IMG/VR virus record: IMGVR_UViG_3300007734_000690
Location: 1-42,346 of that record
Length of the DNA: 42,346 nt
Reading direction: 5' to 3' (one strand)
Source of the DNA: a virus
Below are positions 1 to 6,241 of this stretch, one piece after another. Under the pieces are notes generated by a model. That model had not been told where the DNA came from and searched no databases. It worked only from the letters and a program-made list of their open reading frames with translations. A program made the position numbers and the translations under genes. How positions within the stretch are numbered: position 1 is the first letter of the stretch; each line of letters opens with the position of its first letter.

Positions 1-22
1 GCAAGTTCGGTTGAGCGAGCAT
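1..22 (-). CDS. 5' end of early regulator gene (first prophage copy, cut by window edge)
   Basis: Only the ATG and six further codons (MLAQPNL) are present. They match the first residues of the gene at 40060-40404 exactly, and the flanking DNA is nearly identical. This is therefore the start of the first prophage's copy of that leftward early-operon gene. Its start abuts the divergent gene at 21-272. Nothing more can be said about the product here. Confidence 0.45.
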
Positions 23-227
23 GGGTGACATGATGAATACCGACCTATTCGGAATCCCGCTCACCGACCGCGACCGAGAGCGGCGTGACACGCGCCCGAT
101 CCGTCGAGAACTGATCCGGGTCCGCGACGAACCGCCGACGATGGGCGATCAACGAGGGGATCGCATACAGACGCTCATTGCGGCTGTTGAGGACACCCGC
201 GCCCAGCTCGCCACGCTCACGGCGCAA
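1..227. repeat. Long direct repeat, copy A (copy B at 40383-40609)
   Basis: Positions 1-227 match 40383-40609 with two mismatches that I can see, both silent in the plus-strand gene. Copy B lies about 40.4 kb away. Similarity resumes at 284-493 / 41160-41369 and again at the integrase start (1442 / 42294). The spacing equals one phage genome, so the window spans the joint of two related phage units. Confidence 0.9.
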
Positions 228-272
228 CTCAAAGACGCGATAGCTGAGATCGCTAGCCACGGGTCGATCTAA
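21..272 (+). CDS. Conserved small phage protein (83 aa), copy A
   Basis: This is an 83-residue hydrophilic protein, very rich in Arg and Asp in the first half, with a short predicted coiled coil near the C-terminus (ATLTAQLKDAIAEI). No known family is recognised. Codons show strong G/C preference at third positions. The two differences from the copy at 40403-40651 before the divergent tail are synonymous in this frame, which supports real coding. ATGs occur at 21, 30 and 33, and none has a clear Shine-Dalgarno sequence. The gene is divergent from the leftward gene at 1-22 and convergent with the excisionase-like gene at 284-493. Confidence 0.55.
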   Translation: MGDMMNTDLFGIPLTDRDRERRDTRPIRRELIRVRDEPPTMGDQRGDRIQTLIAAVEDTRAQLATLTAQLKDAIAEIASHGSI

Positions 273-283
273 GGGATGCTGAT

Positions 284-493
284 TCATGCGGCCAACCTTT
301 CGTAGTGGCGTTTCACATCGTCCCGGCGGAACACAAACGGGCGCGTGCCGCAGGGCGTCGGAATCTTGGGACTGCGCGCCGCCGCCATGTTGCGGATCGA
401 GCGGAGGGTGTAGGGATAGATCGCCGTGAGGTCGTCACAGGTCAGCAGGGGCTTGTAGGCCAGCCAGTTGATCGTGGAAGACGCGAGCTGCAT
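284..493 (-). CDS. Excisionase-like small DNA-binding protein, copy A
   Basis: A 69-residue protein starting at the ATG that overlaps the TAA of the upstream gene (TAATG at 491-495). The sequence LLTCDDLTAIYPYTLRSIR followed by PTPCGTRPFVFRRDDVKRHY resembles the MerR/excisionase-type winged helix (HTH_17): a helix that reads a site, then a wing that carries the FRRDDV element. It differs from the copy at 41160-41369 at only a handful of residues. Lying between a Cro-like gene and the convergent small gene, and near an integrase, it is a good candidate for the directionality factor; this is inference from fold and position. Confidence 0.55.
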   Translation of the reverse strand: MQLASSTINWLAYKPLLTCDDLTAIYPYTLRSIRNMAAARSPKIPTPCGTRPFVFRRDDVKRHYERLAA

Positions 494-696
494 TACGCCG
501 CATCCTTCAGGAGCGCATCCGGCGCGACCTTGAAAAACTTGGCGAGTCGCGCCGTGGCATCCACCGAGGGTTGAATCAGCCCGCGCTCGGCCCGCGAAAT
601 GGTCGAGACGTTGACGCCCGTCTTCAGGCTCACGAAGTCCAGGCTCCACTCGCGGTCGCGTCGAAGTTTGCGTAAAAGCGTTTTTTGTTGCGTCAC
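493..696 (-). CDS. XRE-family Cro-like regulator, copy A
   Basis: A 67-residue single-domain helix-turn-helix protein. The HTH spans about residues 18-45 (FVSLKTGVNVSTISRAERG), the typical XRE/lambda-repressor form, and there is no C-terminal dimer domain. The start is GTG at 696. It sits only about 9 bases from the -10 box of a good sigma70-type promoter (705-733), so the mRNA may be leaderless. It is divergent from the repressor at 823-1161, as Cro is from CI. The second prophage carries an unrelated protein of the same length in this position (41369-41572). Confidence 0.75.
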   Translation of the reverse strand: MTQQKTLLRKLRRDREWSLDFVSLKTGVNVSTISRAERGLIQPSVDATARLAKFFKVAPDALLKDAA

Positions 697-704
697 AAGA
701 CGAG

Positions 705-733
705 ACTATAGACCCGTCGAAATCGAAATGCAA
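705..733 (-). promoter_or_regulatory. Leftward sigma70-type promoter for the Cro-like gene
   Basis: On the minus strand the -35 TTGCAT (728-733) and -10 TATAGT (705-710) are separated by 17 bases. The expected start of transcription is near 698, practically at the GTG start codon at 696. The AT-rich stretch 734-788 between the divergent genes probably carries repressor operators, although no clean repeated operator is visible. Confidence 0.6.
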
Positions 734-788
734 GCAATATTTAACGCTTACGAGCGATTTTTATAACACGTTGCCGAATAAGGATTTA

Positions 789-800
789 CAGACGCGTCTG
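789..800. promoter_or_regulatory. Perfect 12-base palindrome upstream of repressor gene
   Basis: CAGACGCGTCTG is a perfect dyad 22 bases before the repressor ATG at 823, in the divergent control region. Its position suggests an operator for autoregulation of the repressor. No second copy is seen nearby, so this remains a candidate. Confidence 0.4.
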
Positions 801-822
801 GACTCTGATAGGAAACAGGTGG

Positions 823-1161
823 ATGGCCGAGACGTTTTGGACGGTGGGGGATGTCGTGCGGAAGTTGCGCGAGCGGCGCGGCTGGACGCAGGTCGATCTC
901 GCCGATGCCGCGCAGATCGATAAGAGCACCATTGTGCGCCTGGAAGAGGGCGGCGATCAGACGAAGCCCACCACGCTGAAGGTGGTCGCCACCGCGCTCG
1001 GCGTCACGGTGGCTCGGATTCATCAAATCGCGGAAGGGGTGCCCGAGCACGTCGCACCGCTGGTGACGGCTGCGAAGGGCCAGCCGCCAACGACGACGAA
1101 GGCGGTAACGAATCTGATGAAAGCGCCACCGTTAAAACCCGCTCGGAAGGACCACCATTAG
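823..1161 (+). CDS. XRE-family repressor-like protein, copy A
   Basis: A 112-residue protein with an N-terminal XRE helix-turn-helix at about residues 10-62 (LRERRGWTQVDLADAAQIDK, then STIVRLEEG), and a Thr/Pro/Lys-rich tail without a recognisable peptidase domain. It is divergent from the Cro-like gene and upstream of the integrase, so it is probably the immunity repressor of the first prophage. Its last 158 bases are overlapped on the other strand by the gene at 1004-1276. The matching gene in the second prophage (41632-41985) is unrelated beyond the HTH fold, so the two prophages should be heteroimmune. Confidence 0.7.
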   Translation: MAETFWTVGDVVRKLRERRGWTQVDLADAAQIDKSTIVRLEEGGDQTKPTTLKVVATALGVTVARIHQIAEGVPEHVAPLVTAAKGQPPTTTKAVTNLMKAPPLKPARKDHH

Positions 1162-1276
1162 CCACGGCCAGCGCAATAATTAGCTGCTGCATCGCGTTCT
1201 GTTGCTCGACCGATAGCCAATCCTTCCACAGTTCATGCACGAAATACTCATCATCCGTGTACGACACGACAGGCAT
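1004..1276 (-). CDS. Small protein encoded antisense to repressor 3' end, copy A
   Basis: A 90-residue ORF with a well-placed Shine-Dalgarno (GGAG, 8 bases before the ATG at 1276). The N-terminal half is acidic and helical (YTDDEYFVHELWKDW, QNAMQQLIIALAV); the C-terminal half, which overlaps the repressor gene, is low in complexity (Ser/Pro/Arg), as expected for a tail read through another gene's antisense. A gene with the same position and orientation occurs in the second prophage (41867-42088). No family is recognised. The transcript would be antisense to the repressor mRNA. Confidence 0.5.
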   Translation of the reverse strand: MPVVSYTDDEYFVHELWKDWLSVEQQNAMQQLIIALAVANGGPSERVLTVALSSDSLPPSSSLAAGPSQPSPAVRRARAPLPRFDESEPP

Positions 1277-1295
1277 TGCCACGACTCCATATCAA

Positions 1296-1365
1296 CAGGG
1301 GCAAGAGGGGGACTTGCACACAACAGAGAGACACTCTTTTACAACGGGTTCAGGTGAGGCTGCAA
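1296..1365 (-). promoter_or_regulatory. Promoter and conserved leader block for antisense small gene, copy A
   Basis: The minus strand has TTGCAG (1360-1365), an 18-base spacer and TAAAAG (1336-1341). The region that would become the leader RNA includes a 23-base block (1296-1318) that differs at one base from 42109-42131 of the second prophage, although the surrounding sequence differs. Plus-strand direct repeats TCAGGTGAG at 1350-1358 and 1410-1418, exactly 60 bases apart, could instead be integrase arm-binding sites. Confidence 0.45.
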
Positions 1366-1441
1366 GGTGAATTGTGTTGGAGTGTAACGACACACGGTGA
1401 CAGCCGAGGTCAGGTGAGAGGATCGAGATTCGTGGCCGTCT

Positions 1442-2563
1442 ATGATCAACCGTAAACGCGACCGCCTCACGACTGGCGTCTACAAAGATCGCTTCGGTGT
1501 GGCGATTATTGTCTCCGTCGAGGGAAAACCCCGAGAGTTCCGGCACGATGCCGAAGGCCGACGCTACGATCCGACGCGTGGCGCCGCCTGGTATCGGGAA
1601 GAGCGTAAGCGTGTGCAAGCGCGTGAACACAACCGCGCCGCCGCCACGCTCGACCCCACCGATAGCTTCGCCGCCGACATCCGCCGCTACCTCAAGACCA
1701 TCAACAGTCCGACCCACCGCCGCAACGCCGAAGGCTATCTGGCCCACTGGGAGCGCGTCTTCGCCGCCCGCGCCCGCAACACGATCACCGATGTGGAAGT
1801 GAAGGAAGTCTTCGCCCAGATCGACAAAGCACCCTCCACGAAAAACCACATCCGGCGCGAGTTGTTCGCGTTCTATCAGACGATGAACGGGAAGACTGGC
1901 TACAACCCCGTCCTGTCGCTCCGGGCCGTCCGAGAACACTATCCAGAAGCCCGTGCGCTGCCCTACGACGTGATTGAAGCCATCTTCAAGGCCCTGCAGC
2001 CGTCCCTCTCTAAAGTCCGCCTCCAGGTCATGGCCTACACCGGCCTGCCCCAAACCCTGATCGCCAAGTTGCGGCCTGCCGATCTCCACCTGGCAAAAGG
2101 CATCATCTACGTCCGACCCCGACGCAAGGGCGCGGGCGTGGAAGGCCGCGAGCTACCCTTATCGAACGCCGGGATTGCGGTTCTCAAAGAGTTCCAACGC
2201 TTGAACGCCTTCGGCCCGTTTCAGAATCGCCAACTGGTCAACACGCTCAACCACGGCATCAAGGCGGCCGGCGTGACTGTACCTGAAGGGACGCGCCCCT
2301 ACGATCTGCGACACTCATTTCTGACCGAGGTCTACCGGCAAACCGGCGATCTAAAAGCCGTGTCGGAATTAGGTATGCACGCGACCCTTGAGCAGACCGC
2401 CCGCTATGCGAAAGGGGCGGTGTCGGAGCGTGCCACGAAAACCATCAAGGCCGTGCCACGATTCCGTGCCATGACGATTCACGCGAAACGCGGTAATTCA
2501 GGGGAAAAGACGGGAACGGCAGTACAATCACTTCAGCGTGGGAAAACACCACGGAAACAGTGA
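1442..2563 (+). CDS. int: Phage tyrosine-recombinase integrase
   Basis: A 373-residue site-specific recombinase for integration and excision. An N-terminal arm/core-binding region (about 75-170) precedes the catalytic domain (about 175-335). Visible box II residues are Arg290 and His291 (YDLRHSF), His313 (LGMHATLEQTARY) and the nucleophile Tyr322; a beta-hairpin lysine lies in RPRRKGAG (225-232). The first catalytic Arg, expected after TG in the box I motif, appears as Pro203 (TGLPQTLIAKL), which is unusual. The gene points at the tRNA-Arg fragment 15 bases downstream, the usual layout for int next to its att site. A second integrase begins at 42294 with nearly the same N-terminus. Confidence 0.93.
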   Translation: MINRKRDRLTTGVYKDRFGVAIIVSVEGKPREFRHDAEGRRYDPTRGAAWYREERKRVQAREHNRAAATLDPTDSFAADIRRYLKTINSPTHRRNAEGYLAHWERVFAARARNTITDVEVKEVFAQIDKAPSTKNHIRRELFAFYQTMNGKTGYNPVLSLRAVREHYPEARALPYDVIEAIFKALQPSLSKVRLQVMAYTGLPQTLIAKLRPADLHLAKGIIYVRPRRKGAGVEGRELPLSNAGIAVLKEFQRLNAFGPFQNRQLVNTLNHGIKAAGVTVPEGTRPYDLRHSFLTEVYRQTGDLKAVSELGMHATLEQTARYAKGAVSERATKTIKAVPRFRAMTIHAKRGNSGEKTGTAVQSLQRGKTPRKQ

Positions 2564-2577
2564 TTCCCGCTCGACAT

Positions 2578-2621
2578 GCGGTCGTAGCTCAGTTGGATAG
2601 AGCATCAGCCTTCGAAGCTGA
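2578..2621 (+). other. attP: Attachment-site candidate: 5' half of a tRNA-Arg(UCG) gene
   Basis: The sequence folds as the 5' acceptor strand (GCGGTCG), a D arm (GCTC...GAGC) and a complete anticodon arm (TCAGC-CTTCGAA-GCTGA, anticodon UCG), then breaks off. No T arm, 3' acceptor strand or CCA follows; the next bases are the ribosome binding site and ATG of the lipoprotein gene. A tRNA half directly after an integrase gene is a classic phage attachment core. With the 5' half on the phage, integration would restore a full tRNA at the integrase end of the prophage. Here, between two prophage units, the site has attP form. Confidence 0.75.
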
Positions 2622-2634
2622 ATCAGGAGCGAAA

Positions 2635-3402
2635 ATGCGCGTATTTCTTGCCTGTGCCACGATCTGCGCCACGATCTTTGCCGGTTGCTCCAGCCCTCCT
2701 ACCACACCCACCCCCGCCCCCGTCGTCGTGAATCAACCGCCTCCAGTGACGGTCACGCCGCCCGTGGTGACACCGCCTGTCGTGGTGACGCCTCCCGCGC
2801 CGACGCCCACCACAACATTTCCGCCGAACGATCCGCGGTTTGATCTGACGTTCTATCGGCAGTTGGTGCATAACGCCTTCGAAGGCCCGGTCTATGCCCT
2901 GAGTCGGTTTTCACAAGCACCACGTATCTACCTGCGCACGATCGATGAGGATGGCAAAGCGATCGACACGCGGATGCTCGATGACACCGCCCGCGCACTG
3001 GAAGAATCGGCCGGCGAGATGACCGGCAAATTCGGGTTGGCCGGACTGGAGCGCGGCACCGGCTCACACTTGCGTGAGCGCGGATGGCTAACCGTGCGCT
3101 GGCTCCCGCAAGCCCTCAATGATCGTCGTCTCTGCGGGCAGGCGAACGTGGGCGTCGAGGGCGGCTCGCTTGATCTCTTTCCCTACCAAGCGAATTGCGG
3201 CTGTGAACGCTACGGCATGGCGCCGCGGATCGTGCGCCATGAGCTGGGCCACGCGCTTGGATTCTGGCATACCGACCGCGGGGATGATCTGATGTACGGC
3301 CAGGCATGGGACATCAAATTCTGCAACGCCGGGATGAGCGCGCGCGAGAAGTATCACGCCGCCGTCGCCTACGATCAGCCTATCGGGACACGCGCGCCGT
3401 AG
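2635..3402 (+). CDS. Lipoprotein with matrixin-type zinc metalloprotease motif
   Basis: A 255-residue predicted secreted lipoprotein. A short signal peptide ends in the lipobox IFAGC (Cys18); a Pro/Thr/Val linker (20-65) follows, then a globular domain. The zinc-protease signature HELGHALGFWH (202-212) has all three His ligands and the catalytic Glu203, and a DDLMYG Met-turn candidate lies at 217-222, both typical of metzincins (M10-like). ATG 2635 is chosen because it has a GGAG site and starts the signal peptide; upstream in-frame codons read through the tRNA fragment. The gene lies at the attachment end, on the opposite strand to the virion genes, and ends one base before the convergent neighbour's stop. 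A lysogenic-conversion role is inferred; the substrate is unknown. Confidence 0.8.
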   Translation: MRVFLACATICATIFAGCSSPPTTPTPAPVVVNQPPPVTVTPPVVTPPVVVTPPAPTPTTTFPPNDPRFDLTFYRQLVHNAFEGPVYALSRFSQAPRIYLRTIDEDGKAIDTRMLDDTARALEESAGEMTGKFGLAGLERGTGSHLRERGWLTVRWLPQALNDRRLCGQANVGVEGGSLDLFPYQANCGCERYGMAPRIVRHELGHALGFWHTDRGDDLMYGQAWDIKFCNAGMSAREKYHAAVAYDQPIGTRAP

Positions 3403-3403
3403 C

Positions 3404-3643
3404 CTACAAGAGGCACCGTGACAGGAACATGCCCGCCACGGTGCCCAGCGCGGCTCCCAGCGTATACACGCCACGGCTCCACGCATCTTCGGCTCGGCCC
3501 GCCGACTTGGCGTTGCCGAACCACATCCAACTGATCGCGCCACCCACCAGGAACGCGCCGACATAATGACCGGCTGCGATCTGGGACACGTTGACGGCCA
3601 CCAGAAACACTTGCGCGAACGCCCGCAGGAATAACACGGCCAT
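3404..3643 (-). CDS. Small membrane protein (79 aa)
   Basis: Two or three predicted membrane segments are visible (about residues 5-20, 24-40 and 58-75), separated by a charged loop (NAKSAGRAEDAWSRG). The ATG at 3643 follows the upstream stop by one base. Proteins with this layout are common and uncharacterised in tailed phages. It is the last gene of the leftward late transcription unit. A holin or superinfection role cannot be told from sequence. Confidence 0.65.
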   Translation of the reverse strand: MAVLFLRAFAQVFLVAVNVSQIAAGHYVGAFLVGGAISWMWFGNAKSAGRAEDAWSRGVYTLGAALGTVAGMFLSRCLL

Positions 3644-3644
3644 G

Positions 3645-3992
3645 TTAGACAGGCTCCGCACCAGCGAATGTCTCGCCGGAGTCGCCATCACCCTGCGGCC
3701 GTGGTGCGCGCAACGCTTCCAGCCGCGCCAACATGCAGGCGTTCGCGATTATCGCGCCGAGATGGTCGGTGGATCGATCGCCGTGGGCGTAGAGCATCGC
3801 GTGTTCGATCAGATGATTCTTGCGATCGGTGATAAACGTCTGGTCGTTCGCGCCCTTCTCGAAGTTGCGATCACCGTGGGTCGCTGCGCCTTCGCCCATG
3901 CGGATGGCCCCGCGCGTGACGCCTTCCACCGGCAACAGGTGATAGGCGGGCTTGCGTTCGCTGCTCTTTGCGCCTGACTCAAATTCCTTCAT
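3645..3992 (-). CDS. dATP/dGTP diphosphohydrolase-like protein (DUF5664-type)
   Basis: A 115-residue protein. The N-terminal part (MKEFESGAKSSERKPAYHLL, then RMGEGAATHGDRNFEKG and a helical HLIEHAMLYAHGD) has the look of the phage DUF5664 / dGTP_diPhyd_N family, whose MazZ-type members hydrolyse dATP or dGTP. The assignment rests on remembered family appearance, not on a search. No adenylosuccinate-synthetase-like purZ is present in the window, so a role in 2-aminoadenine DNA is not supported. The ATG at 3992 overlaps the previous gene's stop by four bases. Confidence 0.5.
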   Translation of the reverse strand: MKEFESGAKSSERKPAYHLLPVEGVTRGAIRMGEGAATHGDRNFEKGANDQTFITDRKNHLIEHAMLYAHGDRSTDHLGAIIANACMLARLEALRAPRPQGDGDSGETFAGAEPV

Positions 3993-4141
3993 CGTTCACC
4001 ATCCCCAATGTTTGCCAGCCACTCGACCGCCGGCAGTAACGCCGCGACGAGCTGGATCAACAGCCCGCCAACAAACCCCAACACGGCCACAATCGACAAT
4101 GCGACCGCCCACGCCACCGTTGCAAGGGCGCGCGCGATCAT
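3989..4141 (-). CDS. Small membrane protein (50 aa), holin-like
   Basis: A 50-residue protein that is nearly all hydrophobic from residue 6 to 45 (one long or two short membrane segments) with an acidic, charged C-terminus (NIGDGER). The start is ATG 4141, which overlaps the stop of the C39-like gene by four bases (ATGA), so translation is probably coupled. Size and topology fit a small holin, but the hydrolase gene lies 4 kb upstream, so this is only a possibility. Confidence 0.6.
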   Translation of the reverse strand: MIARALATVAWAVALSIVAVLGFVGGLLIQLVAALLPAVEWLANIGDGER

Positions 4142-4527
4142 TCGACCGCCACCACCAGCGTCTTCGGCTGATACTCGTACGTCGTCAGATACGACAACGC
4201 ACTGAGCCAGCATTCCCCGTTGCCTTCAATGATGCGACCCGCCCACAGGAAGACTAGGTGCTCATCCTTGCCGCTGACGTGGAGGATGCCGGTGTCTTCT
4301 TCGATGTCGAATCGCTTGCGGAGCCTCGTCCGAATCCCGAAGGTCTTAGCCGCTGATTGCAGTTCGGTGAGATAGGCGCCGACCCTGATCACGCGGTGCG
4401 GTTTCGGAAACGCGGCCAACGCCTCGCCGTAGCCCACACCACAGAACATCGCCAACGAGGCCACCGCGCAATCGGGCGACTCCCCGTCTTGACGCACCAC
4501 GCGCACCAGTTCCGGCACCGCGCGCAT
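4138..4527 (-). CDS. C39-like cysteine peptidase domain protein
   Basis: A 129-residue single-domain protein. The motif DCAVASLAMFCGVGYGEAL (19-37) places the candidate nucleophile Cys20 at the start of a helix; His90 lies in a beta strand (DEHLVFLW), and an Asn/Asp pair candidate follows at Asn103. This is the order of the papain-like C39/bacteriocin-processing peptidase fold. ATG 4527 overlaps the upstream stop (TGATG). There is no signal peptide and no attached ABC transporter, so this is a free cytoplasmic domain. The target is unknown; processing of a phage or host peptide is inference. Confidence 0.65.
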   Translation of the reverse strand: MRAVPELVRVVRQDGESPDCAVASLAMFCGVGYGEALAAFPKPHRVIRVGAYLTELQSAAKTFGIRTRLRKRFDIEEDTGILHVSGKDEHLVFLWAGRIIEGNGECWLSALSYLTTYEYQPKTLVVAVE

Positions 4528-4913
4528 CAGAACCCCCTGAAGACCGTCAGCCGTTGCGAGGCCAGCAGCCGATGATTCACATCGAAGGCCATCGCCGTCA
4601 GCAACATCGTGCCGCCCGGAAGATCGCGCCACACGATCAGGTATTGCTTGCGGCCTTGAATCTCTTGGGTGCTTTCGCGCTCGAAGTCGCCCGTGCAAAA
4701 TGCGCCTGATTCCGTCACCGCCGCCGCGCACCCATGCACGCTCAACCAGCGATAGCGATCATCCACATCGGGCAGGCCGACGATCACCGTGAGCAAGCGC
4801 GGTTCCTTCACGACATTCAGCACCATGCGCCCCTTGGCATCGGAGGCGATCAAGCCACCAAAGACGAGCAGCGCACCGCCGACGATGGCCCAGAACGCGA
4901 GGACGTATTTCAT
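4527..4913 (-). CDS. Membrane-anchored or secreted hypothetical protein (128 aa)
   Basis: One N-terminal hydrophobic segment (residues 3-24, VLAFWAIVGGALLVFGGLIA) serves as signal or anchor. The outer part is mostly beta, with two cysteines (in HGCAA and AFCTG) that could form a disulfide. The start is ATG 4913, overlapping the phosphoesterase stop by four bases. No family is recognised. Its coupling with the C39-like gene just downstream suggests the two act together. Confidence 0.65.
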   Translation of the reverse strand: MKYVLAFWAIVGGALLVFGGLIASDAKGRMVLNVVKEPRLLTVIVGLPDVDDRYRWLSVHGCAAAVTESGAFCTGDFERESTQEIQGRKQYLIVWRDLPGGTMLLTAMAFDVNHRLLASQRLTVFRGF

Positions 4914-6235
4914 GCGGCACTCTCGATCGGCACCGTGTAATACGCCGTTCCGACCAGTCCTTCGGTCGCGTTCCAGATGAACGCCTCGGCCGCGCGAAGG
5001 TTGCCCACGTAGCCGTTCTCCGCGTGCCAGGCATCCGCCCCGGCTAGTGACGGCAGAATCCGCACACGGACGCCGTGCCACTCTTGCACTTGGGTCTGGT
5101 GTAGATGGCCGGTGTGCGCTTCCCTGAATCGTGTGCGCCCGAACATGTCGGGCTGCTCAGTCGCCATCAGCAACGGATAGTCCGGCCGCTTCCCCTTGTC
5201 GCCGTGGGTCAGCATCAGCATCACGCGCCCGAACTCGATGTATTTCCGTTGCGTGGGTGCGTTGTCCACGGTCACGTCTTCGCACTTCTCGTAGACGCAC
5301 GACAGCGAGTCGCCGAGATGCCACACGGAATCTCGATCGTGATTGCCCGGCACCATCACCACGCGCACCGCCGCCTTCTCGCGGCACCGTTCGATGGTTC
5401 GCTGGATCATCCGGCGCGTTGAGAGGAACATCTTGTGGTAGCGCGAATCGGTATCCTGTGGGGTGCCAGCCGTGGTCGTGTTCGACCGCGAATCAACGTG
5501 GAGTAAGTCATTCCCAACCACGAGCACGATCTGATCGAACCGATACGCGCTCGTGCGTTGCAGCAACGCTTCGACGGCGGCATCGTGGATCGCCTCGGCG
5601 ATCTTCGCGTCGTAATTGCCGTGCCCGCCCGTCTCCGCGTTCCATGCCAGCTTGCCGTTGTGCAGGTCGGCGATGTTGAGCTCGAGCAGATAGCCGGACT
5701 TCGGCGCCTTCGGGGCGAGACGCTTAACCACCGGGGCCAGCTTCTTCGCATCCGCCAGCAACGTCTCGATCTCTGCGCGGGCCGCGACGATGTGAACCTT
5801 GCGCTTGAGCCACGCCTTGACCTGGAACAGCGGTGTGACCTTGACTTCGGCGGTGTCTTGCGGGCCGACCTTCGCGCCCACTTCCCACTTGTTGCAGATG
5901 TAGCGTTCGACTTCCCATTCGGTCGTGTCGATCTCGCACACGCGAATCAGGTCGGCCAAGCTCTTGACCCGCTCGGGCGTCATGCGGCTGACTTCCGCCG
6001 CGTTGCCCTTCACGGCGAAGCCATCAGGCGGCAACTTCTCGACCACGCCCGTCTCCGCGAGGGCGGGCAATTTGATCCCGTTGGCTTGCGCGTATTGCTT
6101 GGCGCGGTTCCACCGGGCGTCCATCGTCCCGCGTGGCAGGCCCAAGGCGCGCGCCGCCGCAGCAATCGAGCCGTGGTTCCGCACGGCCGCGATCACGGCT
6201 TTTAACTGATCAGGCGAGAGGGGCTTGGCGGCCAT
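4910..6235 (-). CDS. Calcineurin-like metallophosphoesterase with N-terminal HTH
   Basis: A 441-residue protein. Residues 8-45 look like a helix-turn-helix (GSIAAAARALGLPRGTM). The C-terminal 260 residues carry the complete dimetal phosphoesterase signature in order: D190-x-H192, GND 241-243, GNHD 297-300, His344 (LTHGD) and GHLH 376-379. The enzyme should cleave phosphoester bonds in nucleic acid or a nucleotide; the substrate is not readable from sequence. Such HTH-phosphoesterase proteins occur in tailed phages, often among late or lysis-proximal genes as here. DNA binding through the N-terminus would point to a nuclease role. Confidence 0.85.
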   Translation of the reverse strand: MAAKPLSPDQLKAVIAAVRNHGSIAAAARALGLPRGTMDARWNRAKQYAQANGIKLPALAETGVVEKLPPDGFAVKGNAAEVSRMTPERVKSLADLIRVCEIDTTEWEVERYICNKWEVGAKVGPQDTAEVKVTPLFQVKAWLKRKVHIVAARAEIETLLADAKKLAPVVKRLAPKAPKSGYLLELNIADLHNGKLAWNAETGGHGNYDAKIAEAIHDAAVEALLQRTSAYRFDQIVLVVGNDLLHVDSRSNTTTAGTPQDTDSRYHKMFLSTRRMIQRTIERCREKAAVRVVMVPGNHDRDSVWHLGDSLSCVYEKCEDVTVDNAPTQRKYIEFGRVMLMLTHGDKGKRPDYPLLMATEQPDMFGRTRFREAHTGHLHQTQVQEWHGVRVRILPSLAGADAWHAENGYVGNLRAAEAFIWNATEGLVGTAYYTVPIESAA

Positions 6236-6241
6236 GCGCCA

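Noticed and set aside
2560-2634. N-terminal extension of the lipoprotein gene (VAQLDRASAFEAESG type)
   Set aside because: These codons read through the tRNA-Arg fragment, a well-known source of false protein N-termini; the signal peptide and ribosome site place the start at 2635.
2578-2650. Complete tRNA-Arg gene
   Set aside because: No T arm, no 3' acceptor strand and no CCA; the sequence after the anticodon arm is the lipoprotein ribosome site and start.
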